43,716 nt of DNA, from NCBI GenBank assembly GCA_022008415.1, contig JAIRBC010000031.1:1-43716 (forward strand). The letters are read 5' to 3'. The notes below the pieces were generated by a model that searched no databases, was not told the DNA's origin, and worked only from the letters and a program-made list of their open reading frames with translations. Each line of letters opens with the position of its first letter. Position 1 is the first letter of the stretch. Positions 1-6,810 of the stretch are shown one piece after another. The stretch is from Cerina litoralis (lineage in GTDB: Bacteria > Bacteroidota > Bacteroidia > Flavobacteriales > Flavobacteriaceae). Position numbers and translations under genes: made by a program.

Positions 1-413
1 TGTTCAGCCGTTACGTGGTCGGCTGGTCGCTATCGAACACCATGACATCGGACTGGTGCAAAAGGACCTTGGCCGCCGCCATAGGGGAGCACGGCATACC
101 GGAGATACTGAACACGGACCAGGGGAGCCAGTTCACGGCAAGGGAATTTGCCGATTGGGCCGTGCATCCCGACCAGGGGATAAGGCTCAGCATGGACGGA
201 CGGGGCAGGGCACTGGACAACATATTCGTCGAGAGGCTATGGCGCAGCGTCAAGTACGAGCACGTTTACCTGTTCCCGGCCGACGACGGGCGGGAATGCT
301 ATAGGGGACTCAGGGATTATTTCGAATATTACAACAACGAGCGGAGGCACCAAAGCCTAGGGGACGAGACCCCATCAACAATTTATCAACAGAACAAAAA
401 GCAAGCGGCATGA
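1..413 (+). CDS. IS3-family transposase OrfB, C-terminal part (5' end outside window)
   Basis: This is the DDE-type integrase/transposase of an IS3-family element. The frame is open from base 3 (FSRYVVGWSLSN) and has no real start in the window, so the gene is cut by the window edge. The second catalytic Asp is in NTDQGSQFT and the Glu is in FVERLWRSVKYE. The typical tail YYNNERRHQSLGDETPSTIY follows. The gene ends at 413, and a terminal-inverted-repeat-like sequence lies at about 515-546. Base use is clearly more GC-rich than in the Thoeris genes that follow, as expected for a recent insertion. Only the C-terminal half can be judged here. Confidence 0.93.
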   Translation, partial: FSRYVVGWSLSNTMTSDWCKRTLAAAIGEHGIPEILNTDQGSQFTAREFADWAVHPDQGIRLSMDGRGRALDNIFVERLWRSVKYEHVYLFPADDGRECYRGLRDYFEYYNNERRHQSLGDETPSTIYQQNKKQAA

Positions 414-458
414 TGGAACGAAAGGGAAAAATAGGGTTTTTAACAAAAACAGGGAGTT

Positions 459-926
459 ATGAGTCTCCCCCCGGACCCCCCTCTTTCAACACCATCATTA
501 AACTTATTTTTAAAGGTTTATTGTCCTAAGGATGGGGGGAAGTATAACTCCGTTTATGTTGATTGGATTGAAGATCCTAAGTTGAGCAGGGCAAATGTCA
601 CAAAAGACACAGCAGTAGTTTTACAAGCAAGAATGAAACAGTGCAAAGCACTTCTTTATGCTTTCTCTGAAAACGCTACTAATTCAAAGTGGATGCCTTG
701 GGAACTAGGTTACTTTGACGGAATAAAAGGAACTGTAGCAGTTTTACCAATTTCAAGAACAAGTAAAAGTAGTTTTCAAGGTTCTGAATACCTAGGAATT
801 TACTATTTTATACAGATCGATACGGTTAGTGGGACAAACAAGACGGCATTATGGGTTTATGAGACAGCATCTAAATACATAATTTTCGACAGTTGGCTAA
901 CTGGAAATAAACCAATACAAAGATGA
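459..926 (+). CDS. Thoeris ThsB-like TIR protein, N-terminus replaced by IS sequence
   Basis: This is a TIR-domain protein of the type that makes a NAD-derived signal in Thoeris anti-phage defence. From residue 31 it has recognisable TIR structure: SVYVDWIEDP (strand B and BB loop), CKALLYAFSENA (strand C), SKWMPWELGYFDG with the probable catalytic Glu82 (helix C), then TVAVLPI (strand D). The first strand and helix of the domain are missing. The first ~30 residues (MSLPPDPPLSTPSLN onwards) are encoded by the end of the upstream IS, so the original 5' end was probably removed or displaced by the insertion. The ORF overlaps the effector gene by 4 bases (ATGA), showing it was the first gene of the operon. 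It may be inactive, or a chimera expressed from an IS-derived start. The family assignment is secure; activity is doubtful. Confidence 0.75.
   Translation: MSLPPDPPLSTPSLNLFLKVYCPKDGGKYNSVYVDWIEDPKLSRANVTKDTAVVLQARMKQCKALLYAFSENATNSKWMPWELGYFDGIKGTVAVLPISRTSKSSFQGSEYLGIYYFIQIDTVSGTNKTALWVYETASKYIIFDSWLTGNKPIQR
515..546 (+). repeat. Probable right terminal inverted repeat of the IS3/IS150-like element
   Basis: Read on the minus strand, this stretch begins TATACTTCCCCCCATCC and continues TTAGGACAATAAA. It resembles, from memory, the ends of IS150-group elements (TGTACT, a C-rich block, then GGAC..ATGAAA). It marks the likely junction between IS and host sequence. The exact last base (544-546) and the target duplication cannot be fixed without the left end. 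Confidence 0.5.
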
Positions 927-2359
927 AAACGGACAGAGCAATAGAATCTTTCATAAAAGAATTCGTAAAAGACTTGGCAGAAAACAACGTTGCAGTTTTT
1001 GCAGGTGCAGGTATGTCAAAGTCCGCAGGGTATGTTAATTGGGCAGACTTATTAAGAGATATTGCTACGGAATTGGGACTAAGCGTGGATAAGGAACATG
1101 ATTTAATTTCAATTGCACAATATCATGTAAATGAAAACCGAGGCAAGGCACGAATCAATAAGAAAATACTTGAAGAATTCGCACAAGAAGCTGAAACGAC
1201 AGAAAATCATAAAATTTTCGCACGTCTTCCAGTTACAACTTTTTGGACCACAAACTATGACACACTAATTGAGGATTCTTTAAAATTGGCTAACAAAGTT
1301 GTTGACATCAAACATCAGGTAAAACAGTTGGCGAATACAAGACCGAAAAGAGATGTGGTGGTATATAAAATGCACGGTGATGTTCACCATCCTGCTGATG
1401 CAGTACTTACTAAAGAACAATATGAATCTTATTACAAAACCCATGAGGCGTTTGTTACAGCTCTAAGTGGAGACCTTATTTCCAAAACATTTCTTTTTGT
1501 TGGATTTAGTTTCACTGACCCAAATCTTGATTATGTTTTAAGCCGCTTAAATATTCAGTTCGGAGAAAATAGCCGTCAACATTATTGCTTTATCAAGAAA
1601 CAAAGTCAAGGCAAGGACGATGAAGAAATGTTCAAATACAATTTGAGAAAGCAAGAGTTAATGATTAACGACTTGATGCGTTATAAGATAAAAACCATAT
1701 TGGTTGAGGAGTATTCGGACGTAACAGAAATTTTAGTAGAAATTGAAAGGAGATTCAGAAAAAAAACCGTTTTCATTTCGGGAAGTGCAGAAGAATACGG
1801 AGCATGGAACAGAAACGAAGCACAAAGTTTTATTCACTCATTAAGTAAAAGTATTGTTTCATCAGGTTTCAGAATTGTAAATGGTTTTGGTTGGGGAGTT
1901 GGCAGTGCTGTTATCAATGGTGCATTAGAAGCTGTTTATGAGAGACCTGAAAGATATTCTGAAGACCAATTAATAATGAGACCTTTTCCACAATTTGAAA
2001 CAGGCGAAAAAAAATTGCCTGACCTTTGGGAAGAATATAGACAAAGAATGATTTCATTAGCTGGGATTGCAGTATTTATTTTTGGTAACAAAAATGACGG
2101 GAAAGGAAATATTATTTCAGCTAACGGAGTAAAAAGAGAATTTGAAATTGCTATTTCACAAGGGTTAATTCCTATTCCAATTGCTGCGACAGGATACATC
2201 GCACAAGAAATATTTGATGAAATATTTAAAGCACCGGAGAAATATTATGACAGAATGGAATGGACAATTCCAATCATTAAGGAATTAGCTTCTGAAAAAT
2301 TATCTGTAGAAGAAATAATTCAAAAAGTAATTGCAATTATTCAAACAATAAACAAATAA
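923..2359 (+). CDS. thsA: Thoeris effector ThsA (SIR2-SLOG NADase)
   Basis: Cytoplasmic effector of Thoeris. After infection a TIR-made cyclic ADP-ribose isomer binds its SLOG domain and the SIR2 domain then destroys NAD+, aborting infection. The N-terminal SIR2 domain (about 15-275) has GAGMS at 28-32, TTNYDT with Asn111, KMHGD with His151 and FVGFSFTDPNLDY at 192-204. Asn111 and His151 match the catalytic pair reported for Bacillus cereus ThsA (N112, H152). The C-terminal SLOG domain (about 280-440) has FISGSAEE, GFGWGVGSAV and a late segment with Arg373/375, Lys390 and Glu406 that could hold the ligand. Length (478 aa) is normal for ThsA. It lies between two TIR genes, 4 bases overlapped with the first and 3 bases before the second. 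The gene is intact. Confidence 0.93.
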   Translation: MKTDRAIESFIKEFVKDLAENNVAVFAGAGMSKSAGYVNWADLLRDIATELGLSVDKEHDLISIAQYHVNENRGKARINKKILEEFAQEAETTENHKIFARLPVTTFWTTNYDTLIEDSLKLANKVVDIKHQVKQLANTRPKRDVVVYKMHGDVHHPADAVLTKEQYESYYKTHEAFVTALSGDLISKTFLFVGFSFTDPNLDYVLSRLNIQFGENSRQHYCFIKKQSQGKDDEEMFKYNLRKQELMINDLMRYKIKTILVEEYSDVTEILVEIERRFRKKTVFISGSAEEYGAWNRNEAQSFIHSLSKSIVSSGFRIVNGFGWGVGSAVINGALEAVYERPERYSEDQLIMRPFPQFETGEKKLPDLWEEYRQRMISLAGIAVFIFGNKNDGKGNIISANGVKREFEIAISQGLIPIPIAATGYIAQEIFDEIFKAPEKYYDRMEWTIPIIKELASEKLSVEEIIQKVIAIIQTINK

Positions 2360-2362
2360 ATT

Positions 2363-2809
2363 ATGGCGAGAACAGTTTTTTTTAGCTTCCATTATCAAAG
2401 AGATATATGGAGAGTCAACCAAATTCGAAGCATTCCAAATATTACAGGCAATGCTGCTGCTGGTTTTAAAGATGCCTCATTATGGGAAGAGTCAAAAAAG
2501 AAAAGTGATGATGCTATAAAAAAAATGATCGATAATGCTCTTGTAGGCACATCAGTAACGGTTGTATTTATTGGTGCTAAAAGCGCAGGTAGAAAATTTA
2601 TAAATTACGAAATTCAAAAATCTTTAGAAAGGGGAAATGGTCTTGTTGGAATTCAAATACACCACCTTAAAAATCATCAAGGTGAAACTGATGATGTAGG
2701 GGTGATTCCAAAAGCTATTGAAGCAGCAGGATTTAAGGTTTACAATTATGTGGATGTCGCGAAACTTGCTAATAGGATTGAAGAAGCTGCAATATTAGCA
2801 GGTAAATAA
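2363..2809 (+). CDS. thsB: Thoeris sensor ThsB (TIR-like, DUF1863/MTH538 type)
   Basis: Small TIR-like enzyme expected to sense phage and convert NAD+ into the cyclic ADP-ribose signal that activates ThsA. It begins with the strand MARTVFFSFHYQRD, typical of this TIR-like family, followed by a WRVNQIR helix, a TVVFIGAKSAGRKFINYEI segment with probable catalytic Glu83, and GLVGIQIHHLKN. The 148-residue length is near the usual size of a stand-alone ThsB. It starts 3 bases after thsA, so it is translationally linked. It belongs to a different TIR branch from the truncated TIR protein at 459-926, which fits the known pattern of Thoeris operons with several sensors of different phage specificity. 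It is the only complete sensor in this operon. Confidence 0.88.
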   Translation: MARTVFFSFHYQRDIWRVNQIRSIPNITGNAAAGFKDASLWEESKKKSDDAIKKMIDNALVGTSVTVVFIGAKSAGRKFINYEIQKSLERGNGLVGIQIHHLKNHQGETDDVGVIPKAIEAAGFKVYNYVDVAKLANRIEEAAILAGK

Positions 2810-2837
2810 AGCAAACTCGACACACAAAGAGCACTTG

Positions 2838-2958
2838 GCATAACGCAGTTTATAAGCTATGGCTTGGTCTGTCCTCACTTGGAAAATTCTCCGGAATTAC
2901 CAAAGCCGGTTTTTATCTGGAGAGGTTCGTGCCGAGACAAGCCACTGCTCATATACGT
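2838..2958 (+). repeat. Imperfect attC-like palindrome between Thoeris and the glycosylase gene
   Basis: The left arm from about 2841 (TAACG, then TATAAGC, then GGCTTGGTCT ending at 2870) is mirrored by a right arm AGACAAGCC (2935-2943), GCTCATATACG (2947-2957) and GTAA. The arms therefore pair along about 30 positions with small bulges around a ~65-base centre. Size and layout recall integron attC sites, and TAACG-type boundaries occur between small accessory genes in Bacteroidota. No integron integrase is in view. The exact ends are uncertain. Confidence 0.45.
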
Positions 2959-2995
2959 AAATATTAGCCACAAGCAAAAAAACATCTCGCAAACA

Positions 2996-3742
2996 ATGAG
3001 AATTAATTGGAAAATAGAAAACAGTGACATTCAAAAAATAAAAAATGTCGTTAGCGAAAATGATAATCAATTTTTGAAAAATCGGATTGAACGGAATGTG
3101 GAAAAGAAAAATATCTCAATAAATAAGGACAAGGTTATTCACTCGATGATTATGTGCTTGTTGACATCTCAACAACGTTCGGGACCGAATTCACAAGTAG
3201 GCGAGTTTTTAAACCTAAAACCATTTCCAATAACCGCAGAGTTAATCGAGAGAACGGAAAATAAAGAGAAATTCATCAAACAGATTTTTCTAAAAAATGG
3301 ACTGACGAGATTTATAAATAAAAACAGCGAATACTTTTCATTCAATTTTGAAGAGTTAAAAAAGAATGATTGGGAAATAAATAAAAAACTCAAATTTTTA
3401 AATGAAAATCAATCAAAAACAAACGAAAGAGAATTAGCGGATTATTTAAAAGCCAAGCTGAAAGGATTTGGCCCAAAACAATCTCGAAATTTTTTACAAG
3501 CTCTCGGATTAACCAAATATGAAATTCCAATTGATTCCCGAATTATAAATTGGCTCAATGATTTTGGCTTTCCAGTAAATTTATCGTCAACGCTTTTAAG
3601 CGATAATAATTATTATCATTTTGTTTCGGACGGAATTCAAGAATTATGTGAAAAAGCCGATATTTATCCTTGTGTTTTTGACGCAGTAGTTTTTTCTAGC
3701 TTTGATAAAGACGATTGGACAGCGGAAAACATAATGCTATGA
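2996..3742 (+). CDS. HhH-GPD DNA glycosylase-like protein (8-oxoguanine glycosylase type)
   Basis: Probable base-excision DNA glycosylase/lyase. The start at 2996 (MRINWKIENSD) is preferred over 2864 because the extra 44 residues would be encoded by the upstream palindrome. The product is 248 aa. A helix-hairpin-helix, LKGFGPKQSRNFLQALG (156-171), carries Lys161 at the position of the catalytic lysine. It is followed after 19 residues by Asp180 in IPIDSRI, the spacing expected of OGG2/AGOG-type enzymes. An earlier SMIMCLLTSQQRS segment also fits the fold. It follows the Thoeris operon on the same strand but after a 186-base palindromic gap, so it is probably its own cassette. Substrate is inferred from fold only; it might instead act on phage-modified bases. 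Confidence 0.7.
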   Translation: MRINWKIENSDIQKIKNVVSENDNQFLKNRIERNVEKKNISINKDKVIHSMIMCLLTSQQRSGPNSQVGEFLNLKPFPITAELIERTENKEKFIKQIFLKNGLTRFINKNSEYFSFNFEELKKNDWEINKKLKFLNENQSKTNERELADYLKAKLKGFGPKQSRNFLQALGLTKYEIPIDSRIINWLNDFGFPVNLSSTLLSDNNYYHFVSDGIQELCEKADIYPCVFDAVVFSSFDKDDWTAENIML

Positions 3743-3751
3743 AGAATGGCT

Positions 3752-3850
3752 GTGGCTAACAACGGTAATCGTTGCATGTAGGCGACATTTAAATCTCAAT
3801 TTTTGAATAGAGCCATAAATAAAATCCTATGTTGCTTAACAATTTTAGGT
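3752..3850 (+). repeat. Second imperfect attC-like palindrome, after the glycosylase gene
   Basis: Starts CTAACAACGGTAATCGTTGC, which itself folds (AACG/CGTT), then GCATGTAGG. The right side has CCTATGTTGC, TTAACAATTTTAGG, which is its approximate complement. It sits directly after the glycosylase stop, so that gene is bracketed by two palindromic TAAC-type boundaries. Pairing was judged by eye and the limits are approximate. Confidence 0.35.
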
Positions 3851-3892
3851 AGTGCCCCAAATCTTACCAGCAAACTTTGCGCATGGATCCTG

Positions 3893-3940
3893 TGCCGTTT
3901 TTATAGTGTTCCGGCAGATAAGCGTAAAATAAAAACGGCA
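3893..3940. repeat. 12-bp perfect inverted repeat downstream of the mobilization operon
   Basis: TGCCGTTTTTAT at 3893-3904 is exactly complementary to 3929-3940, with a 24-base spacer. It lies 15 bases past the end of the last minus-strand mobilization gene. The large loop makes a classical terminator unlikely. It could be a boundary or protein-binding palindrome. Confidence 0.4.
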
Positions 3941-3954
3941 TAGGGCGCACCACC

Positions 3955-4428
3955 CTATTTTTGCTTTTTGGAAGGAACGCTGTCCAAGCTTTTAGACCAT
4001 TTTAGATAGTCCTTATAGGCCTCAGGGTGTTTATCGAAATATCCCCTCAGCTGAAGGACGGCCTCCTTCTTGCCGTTTTCAAAGGCCTCCGATTTTTTAT
4101 CCTCCAATTGTACAAAGTGGTAGCCAAAATATAACAGGCAGATAAGCGCCGTAGTGGATGCCGTTAAGATCAATGGCAAAAGCCATTTTGGTGTAAACTG
4201 TGCTTTTTTGATCTCTTCTTGGATTGCCTCGATCTGGCCATTGTATCGGTTAAAACTTCTTTCAGTTTCCCTTAAATGCTCCTTGATGTGGTATTCGATG
4301 TTCGAGGAATCGGCCTTTATCTGTAGGCCGTCCCATTTTTTCGATAACCCTTCGAGTTTCTTGATCGACTTGTTGAACCCGTCGACCTCGTCCGAAAGCA
4401 GTTCCATGATCTCTTCCATCTTTTTCAT
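3955..4428 (-). CDS. Coiled-coil single-TM protein of the mobilization operon
   Basis: I do not recognise a named enzyme family. The 157-residue product has a charged, heptad-like N-terminal half (about 1-78, rich in E, K and L), one hydrophobic membrane segment (about 82-103, WLLPLILTASTTALICLLYFGY) and a charged C-terminal tail. There is no signal peptide, so the coiled coil is probably cytoplasmic. It is the last gene of the relaxase operon, 18 bases after the relaxase. Small coiled-coil membrane proteins are often found in this place in flavobacterial mobilizable elements. A role in bringing the relaxosome to the membrane or to a conjugation channel is an inference from position. Confidence 0.7.
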   Translation of the reverse strand: MKKMEEIMELLSDEVDGFNKSIKKLEGLSKKWDGLQIKADSSNIEYHIKEHLRETERSFNRYNGQIEAIQEEIKKAQFTPKWLLPLILTASTTALICLLYFGYHFVQLEDKKSEAFENGKKEAVLQLRGYFDKHPEAYKDYLKWSKSLDSVPSKKQK

Positions 4429-4446
4429 AATGTCTTAAATTTAGAT

Positions 4447-5316
4447 TTAGATTTCCATTCCCAGTCCAATCGATTTCTGGATTGCAATTTTTATGACCTT
4501 TTTTGCTATGGTCGCTGCCAAATTGGGGGACAGTCCCACGGACTTTCCCAATAGTTTTATGGTATTCTCTCGGGCCATCTGTTTCGAAATATCCTTGTTC
4601 CATTCGATCCTCCTGCTTATGTTTCCCATGGACATGGAACGGTGCACCTCGCTGCCCTTTAGGTTGTGGCCCTGGTATTCGAACCGAAAGCCCTGGAGCT
4701 GGTTCTGTTTGTTGATGGACGGGATTACCGTCACCTCTCTTTGTTGCATGGCGTTGATGTACTTGTCAAAGTCCTTTATCCTCTCCTTCTTCATTACCTT
4801 TTCATGGATATCCCTAATCTGTTCCCTTACAATTTTCAGCTCGGCCAGCCTTTGCTGTTGCACTTCCCTTACCGTGGTGAGCCCCATTTCATGTGCCACC
4901 CGTTCCGCCGCCAGCTGGCTCTGCTTTCCGATAAAGCTGTCATTGTAGGCAGTACCATCGAAACCGATCCGGTTTGCGTATACATGGACGTGGGTATGCT
5001 CCTTGTCCCTGTGTACATATGCCACGGCCTGGTGTTCCCGTAAATTCATTTCCCTGAGGAACTTTTGGGCAATCTCTCCTAGGGACTCGACGCTCAGTTC
5101 CTTTCCGTCCTCAATGGTCGGACTGATCGCAAAGCTCAAGGTGTTCCTTTCGCACCGATGGTTCTGGGATTGGACGATCTTGAACTCCTCGGTTATCTCG
5201 CTGGGATCTATTCCGCAAATATGTTGGCTATATACCATTTCGGCTTCCTTCTCCTTGTTGCACCCATAGGAGATGGCAGCCCCTGTATGCGATATAGATC
5301 TTCCCTTGCCTATCAT
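4447..5316 (-). CDS. Relaxase/mobilization nuclease (MobA/VirD2-type)
   Basis: Nicks the origin of transfer and pilots the strand during conjugative mobilization. The N-terminus (MIGKGRSISHTGAAISYGCN) has the early Tyr region of the relaxase fold. The metal-binding three-histidine motif is HTHVHVYANRI at 107-117 (His107, His109, His111). The rest (about 130-289) is charged and helical, as is usual for the DNA-binding tail. At 289 aa it is a short relaxase typical of Bacteroidota mobilizable elements. Its start overlaps the stop of the MobC-like gene by 4 bases, so the two are translationally coupled. No coupling protein or type IV secretion genes are in the window, so the element must borrow a conjugation machine. 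Confidence 0.9.
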   Translation of the reverse strand: MIGKGRSISHTGAAISYGCNKEKEAEMVYSQHICGIDPSEITEEFKIVQSQNHRCERNTLSFAISPTIEDGKELSVESLGEIAQKFLREMNLREHQAVAYVHRDKEHTHVHVYANRIGFDGTAYNDSFIGKQSQLAAERVAHEMGLTTVREVQQQRLAELKIVREQIRDIHEKVMKKERIKDFDKYINAMQQREVTVIPSINKQNQLQGFRFEYQGHNLKGSEVHRSMSMGNISRRIEWNKDISKQMARENTIKLLGKSVGLSPNLAATIAKKVIKIAIQKSIGLGMEI

Positions 5317-5609
5317 TTTTTGAAGTTTAAAAGGTGTTTCCTTATTTCATCCATCAGTTTGTCGGCCTCTATGGCCAGTCTTGGATCATGCTTTCTGAAC
5401 ATGTTGCCGATATGCGTAAAGTTGTTCCCGTACCTCGCCAACATCCTGAACTGTTCCGTTTGTTCCGGGGTCATCCGTTCCACGATCTCGTACCCGAGGG
5501 CGGAGCTCCTACAATATTCGGATAGGGAGATACCCGCCCGTTTGGCCCGCATCGCCAACAGTTTCTTCTCGTAGACCGAGCATCGGAACTTGATGTTCTC
5601 CCTTTTCAT
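5313..5609 (-). CDS. MobC-like relaxosome accessory protein
   Basis: Small basic protein of 98 aa that probably binds near oriT and helps the relaxase. It has a ribbon-helix-helix-like N-terminus (ENIKFRCSVYEKKLLAMRAKRAGISLSEYCRSSALG) and the conserved C-terminal ARYGNNFTHIGNMFRK stretch that matches the family's LxxxGNNLNQIARxxN signature. It is first in the operon and overlaps the relaxase start by 4 bases. Immediately upstream is a nest of inverted repeats that looks like the transfer origin. Confidence 0.88.
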   Translation of the reverse strand: MKRENIKFRCSVYEKKLLAMRAKRAGISLSEYCRSSALGYEIVERMTPEQTEQFRMLARYGNNFTHIGNMFRKHDPRLAIEADKLMDEIRKHLLNFKK

Positions 5610-5619
5610 TTTTTTTTAC

Positions 5620-5677
5620 TTTGCGACCTTCGGGAGCAAAGCAAGACCGTCTTTGTGGCAACAAAGACACATCTTGC
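5620..5677. other. Candidate origin of transfer (oriT)
   Basis: Nested inverted repeats fill the gap between mobC and the primase. TTTGC (5620-5624) pairs with GCAAA (5636-5640). GCAAGA (5641-5646) pairs with TCTTGC (5672-5677), and inside it GTCTTTGT (5649-5656) pairs with ACAAAGAC (5661-5668) around a GGCA loop. Location directly upstream of mobC-relaxase and the hairpin layout are those of an oriT. The nick site cannot be read off with certainty. Confidence 0.6.
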
Positions 5678-5684
5678 GGCCTTC

Positions 5685-6559
5685 TCAAATAATTTTAGGA
5701 CCTCCCGATACAATCCATTCGTTGATATCCTTAAAGCCATTATAAAGACCGGATCTATCAATACAGTCCTTATTATTTTCCATTAAAGTTTTGGCCGTTC
5801 TTTTTCCGCTATCATCATTGTCCAGATAAAGCTCTATTCGTGCATAACCATCCAAATACCCCAATGCCCGTTTTACAAATGCCGTGGAGTTCAATACCAA
5901 GATGTCATATTTATCCTGGAGACTTTTATAACTTTCCATAATGGATAGCAGATCGAACATCCCTTCTGTTATGATGAGTTTGCTATGGCCGTTCTTGATG
6001 TGGGTGACATCCTTCGGGGAGCTGGAATTCTTCATGTATTTATTGCGAAGTTCCCATCCTCCGGAATTGTTCTTTAGTCCAATGGCGAAATAGTGCCTTT
6101 CCCTAAAAGTGTAGTGAACCTCCTTGCAGAACGATCTTGCAGTTCCCAACCGGATGCCCCTGGATGCCAAATAATCTATGGCCCCAAAATGGTGCAGCGT
6201 CTGTATCTTTTTAATTTCGATATTTTCTGCATTCTCGGTTTTTTTAAAAAACTGCTGTTGAAAAGAAAAAGAGGGGGGAAGGTCCTTCAAAAAGTCCAAT
6301 GCTTCCTGGACAGGGCAATCCTTTATCCGGACTACCAGGTCTATCACGTTTCCCCCGATCCCCGCCCCGTGGTCGTACCATCTATTAAGCCTCTTGGACA
6401 CCTTGAAAGAGGCTTGGGCCTCGGGCCGGAACGGACTGAGGCCCAAGCTTCTTTATCCGTTGTGCTGTCAGGAAAGTGCCCGAGTTTTGCCAGCGCCCTT
6501 TCGATGGGAAAAGCTCGGGCTCTTTCACACGATAGCCTATTTGTTATTTTTCTTTTCAT
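5685..6559 (-). pseudogene. CHC2 zinc finger-Toprim primase, frameshifted
   Basis: Element-encoded DNA primase. The first part starts at ATG 6559 (MKRKITNRLSCERARAFPIERALAKLG) and reads to about 6446. The homologous continuation, LSPFRPEAQASFKVSKRLNRWYDHGAGIGGNVIDLV (CHC2-type zinc-binding N-domain), is one frame away and runs to 5685. It includes the Toprim motifs IITEGMFDLL and LYLDNDDSG. Joined, the protein would be about 290 aa, the usual size for this family. The frame break falls exactly in an 11-bp perfect inverted repeat (6412-6422 with 6438-6448). The C-terminal part alone could only start from a TTG at 6446 and would lack part of the zinc finger. It may be a dead gene, a recoded gene or a sequencing error. 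Confidence 0.75.
6412..6448. repeat. 11-bp perfect inverted repeat at the primase frameshift
   Basis: GCTTGGGCCTC at 6412-6422 and its exact complement GAGGCCCAAGC at 6438-6448, with a 15-base loop. The frame change of the primase is inside the right arm, around 6443-6446. Confidence 0.85.
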
Positions 6560-6810
6560 CAGCTTTTTTTATTTGATTCCTATTATTTCCATCCAATTCC
6601 CGGCATCGTTTTTTTTGATTACAAAACGATGACAAAACGATGCCGGCCTAAACCCCTATGTTTACTGGTCTTATCCTTAATCTATCATCATTCATCAAAA
6701 AAAGTATAATAAGGAAGGTCTGTTTTCTTCAATAGCGACAATGGTTTCGTAAAATGATGACAAATCCGTTGGAACATCCATGGACAGTGCGTTTGTGCTG
6801 TCATCGCCAT

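Noticed and set aside
2864-2995. Upstream extension of the glycosylase ORF from 2864
   Set aside because: The extra 44 residues are encoded by the palindromic sequence and look non-protein-like. The ATG at 2996 opens the recognisable protein.
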